A stretch of 64,000 bases of DNA, from contig NZ_CP083439.1 in NCBI RefSeq assembly GCF_021919125.1, positions 1,054,001 to 1,118,000 on the forward strand. Reading direction: 5' to 3'. This DNA is from Clavibacter sp. A6099. Lineage in GTDB: Bacteria; Actinomycetota; Actinomycetes; Actinomycetales; Microbacteriaceae. Within the stretch, counting starts at the first letter, position 1, and each line of letters begins with the position of its first letter. Positions 1-9,227 of this stretch are shown one piece after another. Position numbers and translations under genes: made by a program. The notes beneath the pieces were generated by a model. The model saw nothing but the letters and a program-made list of their open reading frames with translations. It had not been told where the DNA came from and did not search any database.

Positions 1-382
<382 letters not shown>

Positions 383-1228
383 TCAGATCGCGTAGTCGAC
401 GACCACGGGCGTGTGGTCCGACCATCGCTGGTCGTACGCCTCGGCGCGGTCGACCGCGTAGCCCACGACCTTCTCGGCGAGGGCAGGGGTCGCGAGCTGG
501 TAGTCGATGCGCCAGCCGGTGTCGTTGTCGAACGCCTTGCCGCGCCAGCTCCACCACGTGTACGGGCCGTCGACCTCGCCGGCCTGCTGGCGGCCGACGT
601 CGACCCAGCCGAGCCCGGGACCGGTGGATCCGTCGACGCCCTCGATCTCCTCGCCGCGCGCGCCGAGGATGCGGTCGAGGTAGGCGCGCTCGCGCGGCAG
701 GAACCCGGCGCGCTTCACGTTGCCCTTCCAGTTGCGGATGTCGAGCTCGCGGTGGCCGACGTTGAGGTCGCCCACCACGACGGCGAGCTCGGAGTGCGCG
801 GCGATCTGGGGCAGGCGCCGCTCCATGCCGTCGAGGAACTTCCACTTCTCGTCCTGCTTGGCGGTGCCGACCTCGCCGGAGTGCACGTAGGCGCTCACGA
901 CCGTGACGATGGTGCCGTCCACGTCGTAGTCGGCCTCGAGCCAGCGGCCCGCGCTGTCGAAGTCCTCCTCGCCGATCGCGACGCGGTGGATCTCGGCCCG
1001 GCGGCGGCTCGCGATGGCGACGCCCGCCCGGCCCTTGGCGGTCGCGGCGTCGTGCAGCACGTTCCACTCGGGACCGAGGAGGCCCTCGATGTCGCTCGTC
1101 TCGGCGCGGACCTCCTGGATGGCGAGGATGTCGACGTCGCGCGTGGCGAGCCAGTCGCCCATGCCCTTGCGGAACGCGGCCCGGATGCCGTTCGTGTTGA
1201 TGGACGCGACGCGGAGGTTCGAGGGCAT
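383..1228 (-). CDS. xth: Exodeoxyribonuclease III family AP endonuclease
   Basis: A 281-residue EEP-fold nuclease that nicks abasic DNA and trims 3' ends in base-excision repair. Visible motifs are the metal-binding Asn in INTNGIR near residue 11, the catalytic Glu in IQEVRA (Glu39), the GDLNVGH motif mid-protein, and the C-terminal WSDHTPVVVDY with the catalytic His. The length matches family members. The ATG at 1228 follows a TAGGAT -10 box by 7 nt, so the mRNA is predicted to start at the initiation codon. That box overlaps the stop codon of the upstream YihY gene, giving xth its own promoter inside a tail-to-head pair. Confidence 0.95.
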   Translation of the reverse strand: MPSNLRVASINTNGIRAAFRKGMGDWLATRDVDILAIQEVRAETSDIEGLLGPEWNVLHDAATAKGRAGVAIASRRRAEIHRVAIGEEDFDSAGRWLEADYDVDGTIVTVVSAYVHSGEVGTAKQDEKWKFLDGMERRLPQIAAHSELAVVVGDLNVGHRELDIRNWKGNVKRAGFLPRERAYLDRILGARGEEIEGVDGSTGPGLGWVDVGRQQAGEVDGPYTWWSWRGKAFDNDTGWRIDYQLATPALAEKVVGYAVDRAEAYDQRWSDHTPVVVDYAI

Positions 1229-1235
1229 GGAGACG

Positions 1236-1241
1236 ATCCTA
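1236..1241 (-). promoter_or_regulatory. -10 box for xth (TAGGAT), leaderless
   Basis: TAGGAT on the minus strand is separated from the xth ATG by 7 nt, the spacing expected for a leaderless transcript. The first three bases are the TAG stop codon of the upstream YihY gene. No clear -35 was identified. Confidence 0.5.
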
Positions 1242-2348
1242 ACGGCGGTGCTCTCCCCGCAGTCGGAGCAGGACCCGGGTCAGCCCGCGCGACCCCTCGT
1301 ACCTCTCGCGCGCTCGGGCGCGCTCCTCCTCCTTGAGGATCCGCCTGGCCTCGTCGAGCTTGGCGACGCGCTCCTTCTCCAGCTCCTCCGGGCTGAGCCG
1401 ACGCGCGTCGATGCCGCGATCGCGCATGCTGACGGCGATCCACGAGGCGCAGATCAGGATGACCTGGCAGATGAGGTTGAACCAGATCAGGAGGCCGATG
1501 ATCACGGCGAACGACGCGAGCAGTGGGTTCCGGCTGGCGCCGCCGAGGAGCGCCGTGCCGAGCACCTTGAGGACGCCCATGGCCACGCCGCCGAGGAGCG
1601 CGCCCTGCAGGAGCTGCGGCCGCGGGATCCTGACGCCCGAGAGGATCCGGTAGGCGCCCGCGAGCACGGCCGTGTCGAGCGCGAGCACGAGCGCGAGGCC
1701 GACGGTGCGACCGACGACGATCGCGAGCAGCGAGTCCTCGCCGACCTGCATGAGCCCGAACACGAACCCGAGGAGCCCGGTGCTCACGACCGAGAGCGCG
1801 GCCGAGAGCAGCATCGCGAGGGCGAACACCAGCGCGAGCCCGAGGTCCTTGACCTTGAGGAGCAGGAAGAACGTCGTCGGCGGCGGCAGCTCGAAGATGC
1901 GGCGCACCGAGTCGCGCGTCGAGGCGAGCCAGCCGAGCGCGGTGACGAGGAGGCCGATCGAGCCGATGATCCCGGTCGCGCGCACGGCGTCGGAGGCGAG
2001 CAGCGCCTCGGGGTCCTTGATGGCCCCGTTCGGGCCGAAGAGCCCGGGGACCGCGCCCTGGATCAGCGTGAGCAGCGAGTCGAGGAGCGCAGGGTTGTCC
2101 GCGAGCACGGACCCCGCCACGGAGAAGCCGACCGCGAGCGCCGCGAACACCGCGAACACCGCCTGGTACGACATGCCGGCCGCGAGGATCGGTCCGCCCG
2201 CGGCCCCGTAGGCGAGGAACACGCGCACGGGCTTGAGCTCCATCACGCGCGCGAACAGGGCGGGGATGCCGGTGGGCGCGGGCGGCCCCCCGGAGGCCGG
2301 GGTGGGAGCGGGGGATGCGGGGCGTCCGCGGCCGTCGGGGGCGGTCAT
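1239..2348 (-). CDS. YihY/BrkB family inner-membrane protein
   Basis: A 369-residue polytopic membrane protein. After a Pro/Ala/Gly-rich cytoplasmic N-terminus of about 30 residues it shows the family layout of about six hydrophobic segments, with MSYQAVFAVFAALAVG in the first membrane region, GWLASTRDSVRRIF in a loop, and WFNLICQVILICASWIAV near the end; the charged tail is cytoplasmic. Relatives were once called ribonuclease BN, a label now considered wrong, and their role is unknown. The ATG at 2348 lies 6 nt after a TATCCT -10 box, indicating a leaderless mRNA. It is divergent from the PTS enzyme I gene. Confidence 0.88.
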   Translation of the reverse strand: MTAPDGRGRPASPAPTPASGGPPAPTGIPALFARVMELKPVRVFLAYGAAGGPILAAGMSYQAVFAVFAALAVGFSVAGSVLADNPALLDSLLTLIQGAVPGLFGPNGAIKDPEALLASDAVRATGIIGSIGLLVTALGWLASTRDSVRRIFELPPPTTFFLLLKVKDLGLALVFALAMLLSAALSVVSTGLLGFVFGLMQVGEDSLLAIVVGRTVGLALVLALDTAVLAGAYRILSGVRIPRPQLLQGALLGGVAMGVLKVLGTALLGGASRNPLLASFAVIIGLLIWFNLICQVILICASWIAVSMRDRGIDARRLSPEELEKERVAKLDEARRILKEEERARARERYEGSRGLTRVLLRLRGEHRR

Positions 2349-2354
2349 CCCCCG

Positions 2355-2360
2355 AGGATA
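2355..2360 (-). promoter_or_regulatory. -10 box for the YihY gene (TATCCT), leaderless
   Basis: TATCCT on the minus strand lies exactly 6 nt upstream of the ATG at 2348. The position fixes the start codon and predicts a leaderless mRNA. Confidence 0.5.
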
Positions 2361-2379
2361 CGGGCCGCCAGCCCCCTGA

Positions 2380-2385
2380 TAGCGT
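2380..2385 (+). promoter_or_regulatory. Possible -10 box for enzyme I gene (TAGCGT)
   Basis: TAGCGT lies in the divergent gap and would give a leader of about 80 nt before the GTG start at 2474, consistent with the clear ribosome binding site there. Based on sequence likeness only. Confidence 0.35.
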
Positions 2386-2473
2386 GGACGGGCCGTTCCG
2401 GCACCCCGACCGGACAGCCACCCGCGCGGGCGCCGTCCGTCCGCGCGTCACGCACCCGAGCGAGGGAGTCCCT

Positions 2474-4129
2474 GTGCGCATCACCGGCATCGGAGTAGGA
2501 CACGGAGTGGCCACCGGGCCCGTGATGAGGATGCCCGACCCGCTTCCCGAGCCCGGCACGGAGCCCTTCACGGGCGACGCCGACGCCGAGGTCGCGCGCG
2601 TCGCCGACGCCCTCGCCGCCACCGCCGACGACCTGGCCGCGCGCGGCGCCCGCGCCGGCGGCGACGCGAAGGACGTGCTCGACGCGCAGTCGCTCATGGC
2701 GCGCGACCCCGCGCTCCTCGACTCGGTCGGCCGCCTCGTCGGCCAGGGCCGCTCGGGCGAGCGCGCCGTGTTCGAGGCGTTCGCCACCTTCCAGGAGCTG
2801 CTCACGGGCATGGGCGGCTACATGGCCGAGCGCGCGGCGGATCTCGCGGACGTCGCGCAGCGCGTCATCGCCCGGCTCCGCGGCGTGCCCGCACCCGGGA
2901 TCCCCACCGCGGACGCGCCCTTCGTCCTCGTCGCGCGGGACCTCGCGCCCGCCGACACCGCGCTGCTCGACCTCGACCGCGTGCTCGCCCTCGTCACCAC
3001 CGACGGCGGCCCCACCAGCCACACCGCGATCCTCGCCCGCAGCCGCTCGATCCCCGCCATCGTCGGCGCGACGGGCGCCGCGGACCTCGCCGAGGGCGAC
3101 GAGGTCGTCGTCGACGCGGCCGCCGGCATCGTGATCGTGCACCCCGATGACGCGGAGCGCGAGGACGCCGTCCGCCGGATCCGCGCCCGCGAGGAGGCGC
3201 TCGCCGCTCCCATCACCGACGGCGCGCTCGCCGACGGCACGCCCGTCCCGCTCCTCGCCAACCTCGGATCCCCCGACGAGGCCGCGCGCGCGGTCGAGCT
3301 CGGCGCGGAGGGCGTCGGCCTCTTCCGCACCGAGTTCCTCTTCCTCGACGCCGCCGAGGCGCCGTCGGTCGCGGCGCAGACCGCGCAGTACACCGCGCTC
3401 CTCGAGGCGTTCCCGGGCCGCAAGGTCGTCGTCCGGGCGCTCGACGCCGGTGCCGACAAGCCGCTCGCCTTCCTCACCGACGCAGATGAGGAGAACCCGG
3501 CGCTCGGCCTCCGCGGGCTCCGCGCGCTCCGGGCGAACGAGGGGATCCTCCGCGACCAGCTCACCGCCCTCGCCGCGGCGGACGCCGCCACCGGGGCCGA
3601 CCTCTGGGTCATGGCGCCCATGGTCGCCGACGCGGAGGAGACCGCGTACTTCGTCGAGCTGGGTCGCACGCTCGGCCTCCGCACGGTCGGCGTCATGGCC
3701 GAGGTGCCCTCGCTCGCCCTCCTCGCCGACCAGGTCGTCGAGGTCGCCGACTTCGTGAGCGTCGGCACCAACGACCTCACGCAGTACACGATGGCGGCGG
3801 ATCGCCTGCTCGGCTCCGTCGCGTCGTACCAGGACCCGTGGCACCCGGCGGTCCTCCGCCTCGTCCGCACGCTGGGCGACGCGGGCCGCGCGTCCGACAC
3901 GCCCGTGGGCATCTGCGGCGAGGCGGCGGCGGACCCGCTGCTCGCGGTGGTGCTCGTCGGCCTCGGCGCCACGAGCCTGTCGATGACCCCTGCCGCGCTG
4001 GCCGACGTCCGCCTCGAGCTCGGCCGCCGCACCCTCGACGAGGCGCGCGCGGCCGCGGAGGCGGTCCTCACGGCGCGCACCGCCGCCGAGGCGCGGGCCG
4101 CGGCCGAGCGGATCCTCGTCGCCCGCTAG
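2474..4129 (+). CDS. ptsI: PTS enzyme I (phosphoenolpyruvate-protein phosphotransferase)
   Basis: A 551-residue cytosolic enzyme that takes phosphate from phosphoenolpyruvate and passes it to HPr, the entry point of the PTS. The phospho-histidine motif GGPTSHTAILARS is present with His183, matching His189 of E. coli enzyme I. The C-terminal PEP-binding barrel shows GLFRTEFLF and SVGTNDLTQYT. The frame stays open 53 codons further upstream, but the GTG at 2474 is preceded by the purine-rich site GAGGGAG and gives the normal N-terminus (VRITGIGVGHGVATGP). No HPr gene is in the window; the only other PTS parts are the EIIA-EIIB pair at 21028-21746. Confidence 0.94.
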   Translation: MRITGIGVGHGVATGPVMRMPDPLPEPGTEPFTGDADAEVARVADALAATADDLAARGARAGGDAKDVLDAQSLMARDPALLDSVGRLVGQGRSGERAVFEAFATFQELLTGMGGYMAERAADLADVAQRVIARLRGVPAPGIPTADAPFVLVARDLAPADTALLDLDRVLALVTTDGGPTSHTAILARSRSIPAIVGATGAADLAEGDEVVVDAAAGIVIVHPDDAEREDAVRRIRAREEALAAPITDGALADGTPVPLLANLGSPDEAARAVELGAEGVGLFRTEFLFLDAAEAPSVAAQTAQYTALLEAFPGRKVVVRALDAGADKPLAFLTDADEENPALGLRGLRALRANEGILRDQLTALAAADAATGADLWVMAPMVADAEETAYFVELGRTLGLRTVGVMAEVPSLALLADQVVEVADFVSVGTNDLTQYTMAADRLLGSVASYQDPWHPAVLRLVRTLGDAGRASDTPVGICGEAAADPLLAVVLVGLGATSLSMTPAALADVRLELGRRTLDEARAAAEAVLTARTAAEARAAAERILVAR

Positions 4130-4160
4130 ACCCGCGCGCTGACCCCGCCCGCGCAGCCGG

Positions 4161-4194
4161 AAGGCCCCGCAGCTCCTGGGAGCTGCGGGGCCTT
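4161..4194. terminator. Bidirectional terminator between ptsI and sdhB
   Basis: A perfect 16-bp inverted repeat (left arm 4161-4176, right arm 4179-4194) sits between the converging ends of ptsI and sdhB. The loop is 2 nt on paper and would open to 4 or more. The strong GC stem starts with AA and ends with TT, so it can serve both strands. Confidence 0.85.
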
Positions 4195-4217
4195 CGTGGT
4201 CCGGGGGAGCGGTGTCG

Positions 4218-4979
4218 CTACGCCTTGCCGCGCATGATCGCCTGCTTGACCTCGGCGATCGCCTGCGTCACCTGGATGCCGCGCGGGCACGCCTCGGAGC
4301 AGTTGAAGGTCGTGCGGCAGCGCCAGACGCCCTCCTTGTCGTTGAGGATGTCGAGGCGCACGTTCGACTCGTCGCGCGAGTCGAAGATGAAGCGGTGCGC
4401 GTTGACGATGGCGGCGGGGCCGAAGTACTGGCCGTCCGTCCAGAACACGGGGCACGACGACGTGCACGCGGCGCAGAGGATGCACTTCGTGGTGTCGTCG
4501 AAGCGGGCGCGCTCGGCGGCGGACTGGATCCGCTCCTTGCCCTTCTCCGGCTTCGTGTTGGAGATGAGGAAGGGCTGCACGTCGCGGAACGACTCGAAGA
4601 ACGGCTCCATGTCGACGACGAGGTCCTTCTCCAGCGGCAGGCCCTTGATGGCCTCCACGTAGATGGGCTGCGAGATGTCGAGGTCCTTGATGAGCGTCTT
4701 GCAGGCGAGGCGGTTGCGGCCGTTGATGCGCATCGCGTCGGATCCGCACACGCCGTGCGCGCAGGAGCGGCGGAAGGTCAGCGACCCGTCCTGCTCCCAC
4801 TTGATCTTGTGCAGCGCGTCGAGGATCCGGTCGGTCGGGTAGACCTCGACGTCGAAGTCCTCCCACCGGGGCTCGGCGTCCTGGCCCGGCAGGTACCGGC
4901 GGATGATGAGGGTCACCGTGAAGGTGGGGATGGCCGAGGCCTCTCCCGCGGGAGGTGCGTCGAGGGTTGCGGTGCTCAC
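4218..4979 (-). CDS. sdhB: Succinate dehydrogenase iron-sulfur subunit
   Basis: A 253-residue electron-transfer subunit of respiratory complex II on the cytoplasmic membrane face. The [2Fe-2S] ligands are Cys73, Cys78, Asp81 and Cys93 (RSCAHGVCGSDAM); the Asp ligand is also found in the E. coli protein. The second domain carries CILCAACTSSCP (Cys166, 169, 172, 176) and Cys221, Cys227, Cys231 for the [4Fe-4S] and [3Fe-4S] clusters. It is last in the sdhCDAB operon, 57 bp after sdhA, and ends at a strong bidirectional terminator. Confidence 0.97.
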   Translation of the reverse strand: MSTATLDAPPAGEASAIPTFTVTLIIRRYLPGQDAEPRWEDFDVEVYPTDRILDALHKIKWEQDGSLTFRRSCAHGVCGSDAMRINGRNRLACKTLIKDLDISQPIYVEAIKGLPLEKDLVVDMEPFFESFRDVQPFLISNTKPEKGKERIQSAAERARFDDTTKCILCAACTSSCPVFWTDGQYFGPAAIVNAHRFIFDSRDESNVRLDILNDKEGVWRCRTTFNCSEACPRGIQVTQAIAEVKQAIMRGKA

Positions 4980-5036
4980 GTGTGAGGTCCTGTTCCGTAG
5001 GTGGTGCGGTGATGTGCGGCGGCGCTGACCCGAGGG

Positions 5037-6860
5037 TCAGTACTTCCGCTCCATCGGCTGGTAGTTCGTGATGACCACGGGCTTGGTGCTGAGCTTGATG
5101 TGGTCGCCGGCGTCCGTGCTGTGGGCGTCGCCGGTGAGGTAGGCCATGGTGTGCACCATGTAGTTCTCGTCGTCGCGCGTCGGGTAGTCCTCGCGGAAGT
5201 GGCCGCCGCGGCTCTCCTTGCGGTACATCGCCGAGTAGACGACGACCTCCGCGAGGTCGAGCAGGAAGCCGAGCTCGATGGCCTCGAGCAGGTCCGTGTT
5301 GAAGCGCTGGCCCTTGTCCTGCACCTGGATGTTCGTGTACCGCTCGCGCAGGTCGGCGATCACCTTGGTGACCTCGATAAGCGTGTCCTCGGTGCGGAAC
5401 ACCTGGGCGTTGCGGTCCATCGACTCCTGCAGCTCGCGACGCAGCGTCGAGATCCGCTCGGTGCCGTTGGAGTTGCGCGCGCCCTCGACGAGGCCCTTCA
5501 CGAAGTCGGCCGCATCGGCGGGCAGCGGCGTGAAGTCGACCGTCTTCACGTACTCGGCCGCGTAGTTGCCCGCGCGCTTGCCGAACACGTTGATGTCGAG
5601 GAGCGAGTTGGTGCCGAGGCGGTTGGATCCGTGCACCGAGACGCACGCGCACTCGCCGGCCGCGTACAGGCCCGGCACCACGGTCGTGTTGTCGGAGAGG
5701 ACCTCGGCCTTGATGTTGGTGGGGATGCCGCCCATCGCGTAGTGCGCGGTCGGCAGCACGGGCACGGGCTCCGTGTACGGCTCGACGCCGAGGTAGGTGC
5801 GCGCGAACTCCGTGATGTCCGGGAGCTTGGCGTCGATGACCGCGGGCTCGAGGTGCGTGATGTCGAGGTAGACGTAGTCCTTGTTCGGACCGGCGCCCCG
5901 CCCCTCGCGGATCTCGGTGGCCATGCACCGCGCCACGATGTCGCGGGGCGCGAGGTCCTTGATGGTGGGGGCGTAGCGCTCCATGAAGCGCTCGCCCTCG
6001 CTGTTGCGGAGGATCGCGCCCTCGCCGCGGGCCGCCTCGGACAGGAGGATGCCGAGCCCTGCCAGGCCGGTCGGGTGGAACTGGAAGAACTCCATGTCCT
6101 CCAGCGGCAGGCCCTTGCGCCAGATGATCCCGACGCCGTCGCCCGTGAGGGTGTGCGCGTTCGAGGTCGTCTTGTAGATCTTGCCGAAGCCGCCCGTCGC
6201 GAAGATCACGGCCTTCGACTGGAACACGTGGATCTCGCCGGTCGACAGCTCGAGGGCCACGACGCCCGCGGGCTGCTCCTTGCCGTCGACCTCGGCCATG
6301 ACGAGGTCGAGCACGTAGAACTCGTTGTAGAAGTTGATGCCGAACTTGACGCAGTTCTGGTACAGCGTCTGCAGGATCATGTGCCCGGTGCGGTCGGCCG
6401 CGTAGCAGGAGCGGCGGACGGGGCTCTTGCCGTGGTCCGCCGTGTGGCCGCCGAACCGGCGCTGGTCGATCTTGCCGTCGGGCGTGCGGTTGAAGGGGAG
6501 GCCCATGTTCTCGAGGTCGATGACCGCGTCGATGGCCTCCTTGGCGAGGATCTCCGCCGCGTCCTGGTCGACGAGGTAGTCGCCGCCCTTGACGGTGTCG
6601 AAGGTGTGCCACTCCCAGCTATCCTCCTCGACGTTGGCGAGCGCGGCGGCCATGCCGCCCTGCGCCGCGCCCGTGTGGGAGCGCGTCGGGTAGAGCTTGG
6701 AGATGACGGCCGTGTTCGCCTGCGGTCCCGCCTCGATCGCCGCGCGCATGCCTGCGCCGCCCGCACCCACGATGACGATGTCGAACTGGTGGTAGTGGAC
6801 GCCGTCCACGATGGTGCTCGCGGAGGGCTCGGAACCGGGGGTCGCGGTGTCAGTGGTCAC
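5037..6860 (-). CDS. sdhA: Succinate dehydrogenase flavoprotein subunit
   Basis: A 607-residue catalytic subunit oxidising succinate to fumarate with covalently bound FAD. The dinucleotide fold [13 protein letters not shown] is at residues 29-41, the FAD-linking histidine is His62 in [11 protein letters not shown], and the active-site region [13 protein letters not shown] is present. The open frame continues far upstream, but the GTG at 6860 (VTTDTATPG) has a purine-rich AAAGAAG just ahead and leaves a 32-bp gap after sdhD, so I take it as the start. Neighbouring sdhC and sdhD supply the membrane anchor and sdhB the electron path. Confidence 0.96.
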   Translation of the reverse strand: MTTDTATPGSEPSASTIVDGVHYHQFDIVIVGAGGAGMRAAIEAGPQANTAVISKLYPTRSHTGAAQGGMAAALANVEEDSWEWHTFDTVKGGDYLVDQDAAEILAKEAIDAVIDLENMGLPFNRTPDGKIDQRRFGGHTADHGKSPVRRSCYAADRTGHMILQTLYQNCVKFGINFYNEFYVLDLVMAEVDGKEQPAGVVALELSTGEIHVFQSKAVIFATGGFGKIYKTTSNAHTLTGDGVGIIWRKGLPLEDMEFFQFHPTGLAGLGILLSEAARGEGAILRNSEGERFMERYAPTIKDLAPRDIVARCMATEIREGRGAGPNKDYVYLDITHLEPAVIDAKLPDITEFARTYLGVEPYTEPVPVLPTAHYAMGGIPTNIKAEVLSDNTTVVPGLYAAGECACVSVHGSNRLGTNSLLDINVFGKRAGNYAAEYVKTVDFTPLPADAADFVKGLVEGARNSNGTERISTLRRELQESMDRNAQVFRTEDTLIEVTKVIADLRERYTNIQVQDKGQRFNTDLLEAIELGFLLDLAEVVVYSAMYRKESRGGHFREDYPTRDDENYMVHTMAYLTGDAHSTDAGDHIKLSTKPVVITNYQPMERKY

Positions 6861-6892
6861 GGGCTTCTTTCTCGAGGCGGGAGGGGGAGCGA

Positions 6893-7357
6893 CTAGAGGT
6901 CGCCGCAGAAGGAGGGCAGCAGGTCGGCGGGCTGACCGGCGGGGCACGGGTCGAACGTGAAGACCACGAGCGTGCCGAGCACGAGCAGCACGACCGTGGA
7001 CGTGACGAGCGCGCCCTTGAGGATCGTCCGGGTGCGCGGCGATGCGGCGTAGTCGTTCACGAGGGTGCGCATGCCGTTGGCGCCGTGGATGACCGCGAGC
7101 CAGAGCAGCGCGATGTCCCACACCTTCCAGAACGGGTCGGACAGCTTGCCGCCCACGAACGCGAAGTCGATGGCCTTGATGCCCTCGCCCTGGATGAGGT
7201 TGACGTACAGGTGGCCGAAGATGAGCACGACGAGCACGACGCCCGAGGCGCGCATGTACATCCAGCCCCACTTCTCCCAGTTCACGCCGCCCTGCTTGCG
7301 GGGCTGACGCGGCTGGCGGGGGCGCTCGACGCTGACCTGCTGTGCGATGTCGCTCAT
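6893..7357 (-). CDS. sdhD: Succinate dehydrogenase membrane anchor subunit
   Basis: A 154-residue hydrophobic subunit anchoring complex II and helping to bind heme and quinone. A basic N-terminal tail ([10 protein letters not shown]) is followed by three membrane segments, beginning around [20 protein letters not shown], with the conserved HGANGMR at the second. The ATG at 7357 lies 2 nt after the sdhC stop; an alternative ATG at 7369 would overlap sdhC by 10 nt. The C-terminus contains two Cys of unknown use. Confidence 0.9.
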   Translation of the reverse strand: MSDIAQQVSVERPRQPRQPRKQGGVNWEKWGWMYMRASGVVLVVLIFGHLYVNLIQGEGIKAIDFAFVGGKLSDPFWKVWDIALLWLAVIHGANGMRTLVNDYAASPRTRTILKGALVTSTVVLLVLGTLVVFTFDPCPAGQPADLLPSFCGDL

Positions 7358-7359
7358 GA

Positions 7360-7794
7360 TCAGATCCATCCCGCTTCGCTGAAGACGTTGAGGAGGTGGC
7401 GCGGCACGAAGCCGGCCATGAGCACGACCCACAGGCCGATCACCACGTAGAACATGAGGCGCTGGTGCTTGGCGCCGAAGCGCCAGAAGTCGATGAGGAT
7501 GATCCGCAGCCCGTTGAGCGCGTGGAACCCGATGGCGCCGACGAGGGCGACCTCGCCGATGCCCATGATCGGGTTCTTGTACGTGCCGATGACCGCGTTG
7601 TACGCCTCGGGGCTCACCCGGATGAGGCTCGTGTCGAGCACGTGCACGAGGAGGAAGAAGAAGATGGACACGCCGGTGATGCGGTGCAGCACCCATGACC
7701 ACATGCCCTCGCGGCCCCGGTACAGCGTCCCCGCGGGGACCTTCGGTGCGCGAGCGATGTGCGGTTCGCGGGTTCCTGCCGTCTTGATGGACAC
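7360..7794 (-). CDS. sdhC: Succinate dehydrogenase cytochrome b556 subunit
   Basis: A 144-residue membrane subunit and first gene of sdhCDAB. It has three membrane segments; the SdhC motif [19 protein letters not shown] carries the conserved His/Arg, and the later segment around [18 protein letters not shown] holds the second His. The GTG at 7794 is preceded by AGGGAGG with 8 nt spacing. The 140-bp upstream gap contains a -10-like TAGACT and a TTAGGG/CCCTAA palindrome (separate entries) that may regulate the operon. Confidence 0.93.
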   Translation of the reverse strand: MSIKTAGTREPHIARAPKVPAGTLYRGREGMWSWVLHRITGVSIFFFLLVHVLDTSLIRVSPEAYNAVIGTYKNPIMGIGEVALVGAIGFHALNGLRIILIDFWRFGAKHQRLMFYVVIGLWVVLMAGFVPRHLLNVFSEAGWI

Positions 7795-7865
7795 GGAACG
7801 ACCCTCCCTGATGCTGCTGCCCCGTGGGCGGAGCGCCTTCGCGCCGACATTGCGCGTCGCCGACG

Positions 7866-7909
7866 AGTCTACGGGCGGGTCCGGGCGGTCACCCGTTAGG
7901 GCACCCTAA
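7866..7909 (-). promoter_or_regulatory. sdhCDAB promoter region with TTAGGG-CA-CCCTAA palindrome
   Basis: TAGACT at 7866-7871 (minus strand) is a -10 candidate about 70 nt upstream of sdhC. A loose -35 (GTGACC) lies 15 nt further up. Just beyond it, 7896-7909, is a perfect 6-bp inverted repeat TTAGGG/CCCTAA with a 2-nt centre. It resembles one half of the actinobacterial DtxR/IdeR iron box (consensus TTAGGTTAGGCTAACCTAA), matching about 13 of 19 positions by hand alignment. Iron control is inference. Confidence 0.4.
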
Positions 7910-7934
7910 GCGTCGCGGCTCGCCGACGACCGCG

Positions 7935-9110
7935 TCAGGCGAGGAGCGGGACGGGCCCGGCGCCCGCGACGTCCGCCGCATGGAGGGCCGAGCGACGGGC
8001 CGACACGGCGCGGCCGTAGTGCCCGATGAGCTCGTCGCCGATCGTGGTCCACGACCGGCCGAGGACGGCCCGGCGGCCCGCCTCGCCCATCCGCAGGCGC
8101 ATCGGCTCGCTGGCGACGAGCTCGTCCACCAGGCGTCGCAGGTGCGCGTCCCGGGGCGACGCGGGATCGAAGAGGAAGCCGTCCGTGCCGTGGTCGACGA
8201 GGTCGATCGGGCCTCCCGCGTGCGGGGCGACCACGGGGAGGCCGGATGCGTGCGCCTCCTGCACGGTCTGGCCGAACGTCTCCTCGGTGCCGGTGTGCAC
8301 GAACACGTCCATGGCGGCGTACGCGGCGGCGAGCTCGCGGCCGCCCACGCGACCGAGCCAGGTGACGGGCATGCCCGCGAGCGCGCGGCGGGCGGACGCC
8401 TGGCTCGGACCGTCGCCCGCGATGAGGAAGCGCACGCCGCGGATCCCGCGGAGGGCCTGGAGGCGCTCGAGCTGCTTCTCGGGGGCGATGCGTCCCACGT
8501 AGCCGACGATCGTCTCGCCGCCCGGCGCGACGCGGTGCCTGAGCGCGACGGCGTCCTCCATGGCGCGGTTGCGGGGGTGGTAGCGGTCGAGGTCGACGCC
8601 TCGGCCCCAGCGGGCGACGCGCTCGACGCCCGCCGCGGCGAGGTCGGCGGCCGCGGCGCTCGAGGGCGCGAGGGTCAGGTCCGCGCCCTGGTGGATCCAC
8701 CGCACGAGCCGCCACACGTACGGCGCGGTGGCCGCCAGCCGGTTCCGGCGCGCGTAGCCCGCCACGTCGGTCTGGAAGATGGCGACGGAGGGGGTGTCGA
8801 TGCGCGTCGCGGCCGCGATGGCCTGCGCGCCCAGGAAGAGGGGCGATGCGGCGTGCAGCACGTCCGGCGCGAAGTCGGTCAGGAGGCGCAGCACCTGGGG
8901 GCTGGGGATGCCGACCGGGAACTGCCGGTAGGCGATGGCGGGCACGCCGTGGACGGGGAAGCCCGCGAACTCGGATGGGGCGCCGGCGTCCGGGGCGATC
9001 ACGATGGCCTGGTGCCCGCGGTCCCGCAGGTGCTCGAGCACCCGGCAGACGCTCGTGGTGACGCCGTTGACGGTGGGGAGGAAGCTCTCGCTGACGACGG
9101 CTACGCGCAT
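7935..9110 (-). CDS. GT4 glycosyltransferase, MgtA-like mannosyltransferase
   Basis: A 391-residue cytosolic GT-B enzyme. The start (MRVAVVSESFLPTVNGVTTS), the HAASPLFLGAQA and FQTDVAGYARR stretches, and the GT4 motifs VGYVGRIAPEKQ and HTGTEETFGQTVQEAHASGLP match the GDP-mannose-dependent MgtA/PimB-like group that builds mannosylated lipids. It is divergent from manC, which makes GDP-mannose, and this supports mannose as donor. The frame is open far upstream, but a TAGCGT -10 box lies 7 nt before the ATG at 9110, so the mRNA is probably leaderless; the GGAGG 1 nt before ATG is too close to act as a normal ribosome site. Confidence 0.85.
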   Translation of the reverse strand: MRVAVVSESFLPTVNGVTTSVCRVLEHLRDRGHQAIVIAPDAGAPSEFAGFPVHGVPAIAYRQFPVGIPSPQVLRLLTDFAPDVLHAASPLFLGAQAIAAATRIDTPSVAIFQTDVAGYARRNRLAATAPYVWRLVRWIHQGADLTLAPSSAAAADLAAAGVERVARWGRGVDLDRYHPRNRAMEDAVALRHRVAPGGETIVGYVGRIAPEKQLERLQALRGIRGVRFLIAGDGPSQASARRALAGMPVTWLGRVGGRELAAAYAAMDVFVHTGTEETFGQTVQEAHASGLPVVAPHAGGPIDLVDHGTDGFLFDPASPRDAHLRRLVDELVASEPMRLRMGEAGRRAVLGRSWTTIGDELIGHYGRAVSARRSALHAADVAGAGPVPLLA

Positions 9111-9117
9111 GCCTCCG

Positions 9118-9123
9118 ACGCTA
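9118..9123 (-). promoter_or_regulatory. -10 box for the MgtA-like gene (TAGCGT), leaderless
   Basis: TAGCGT on the minus strand lies 7 nt before the ATG at 9110. It fixes the start of a gene whose frame stays open for about 240 codons upstream. Confidence 0.5.
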
Positions 9124-9215
9124 GGCACCGGTGCCGACCGCGCCGCCGTCCTGTCGTGAACGCCCCGTTGCCGTCGCGTGAACTCGGCGCATCCGGCTGT
9201 TTCCCAGGCTGCCGA

Positions 9216-9221
9216 TAGTGT
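9216..9221 (+). promoter_or_regulatory. -10 box for manC (TAGTGT), leaderless
   Basis: TAGTGT is followed by exactly 6 nt and then the manC ATG at 9228. There is no ribosome binding site between them, which supports a leaderless mRNA. Confidence 0.55.
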
Positions 9222-9227
9222 GGGCGC

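Noticed and set aside
7896-7909. TTAGGG string as a telomere-like repeat
   Set aside because: Only one inverted pair exists, without tandem copies; a regulatory palindrome is more plausible.
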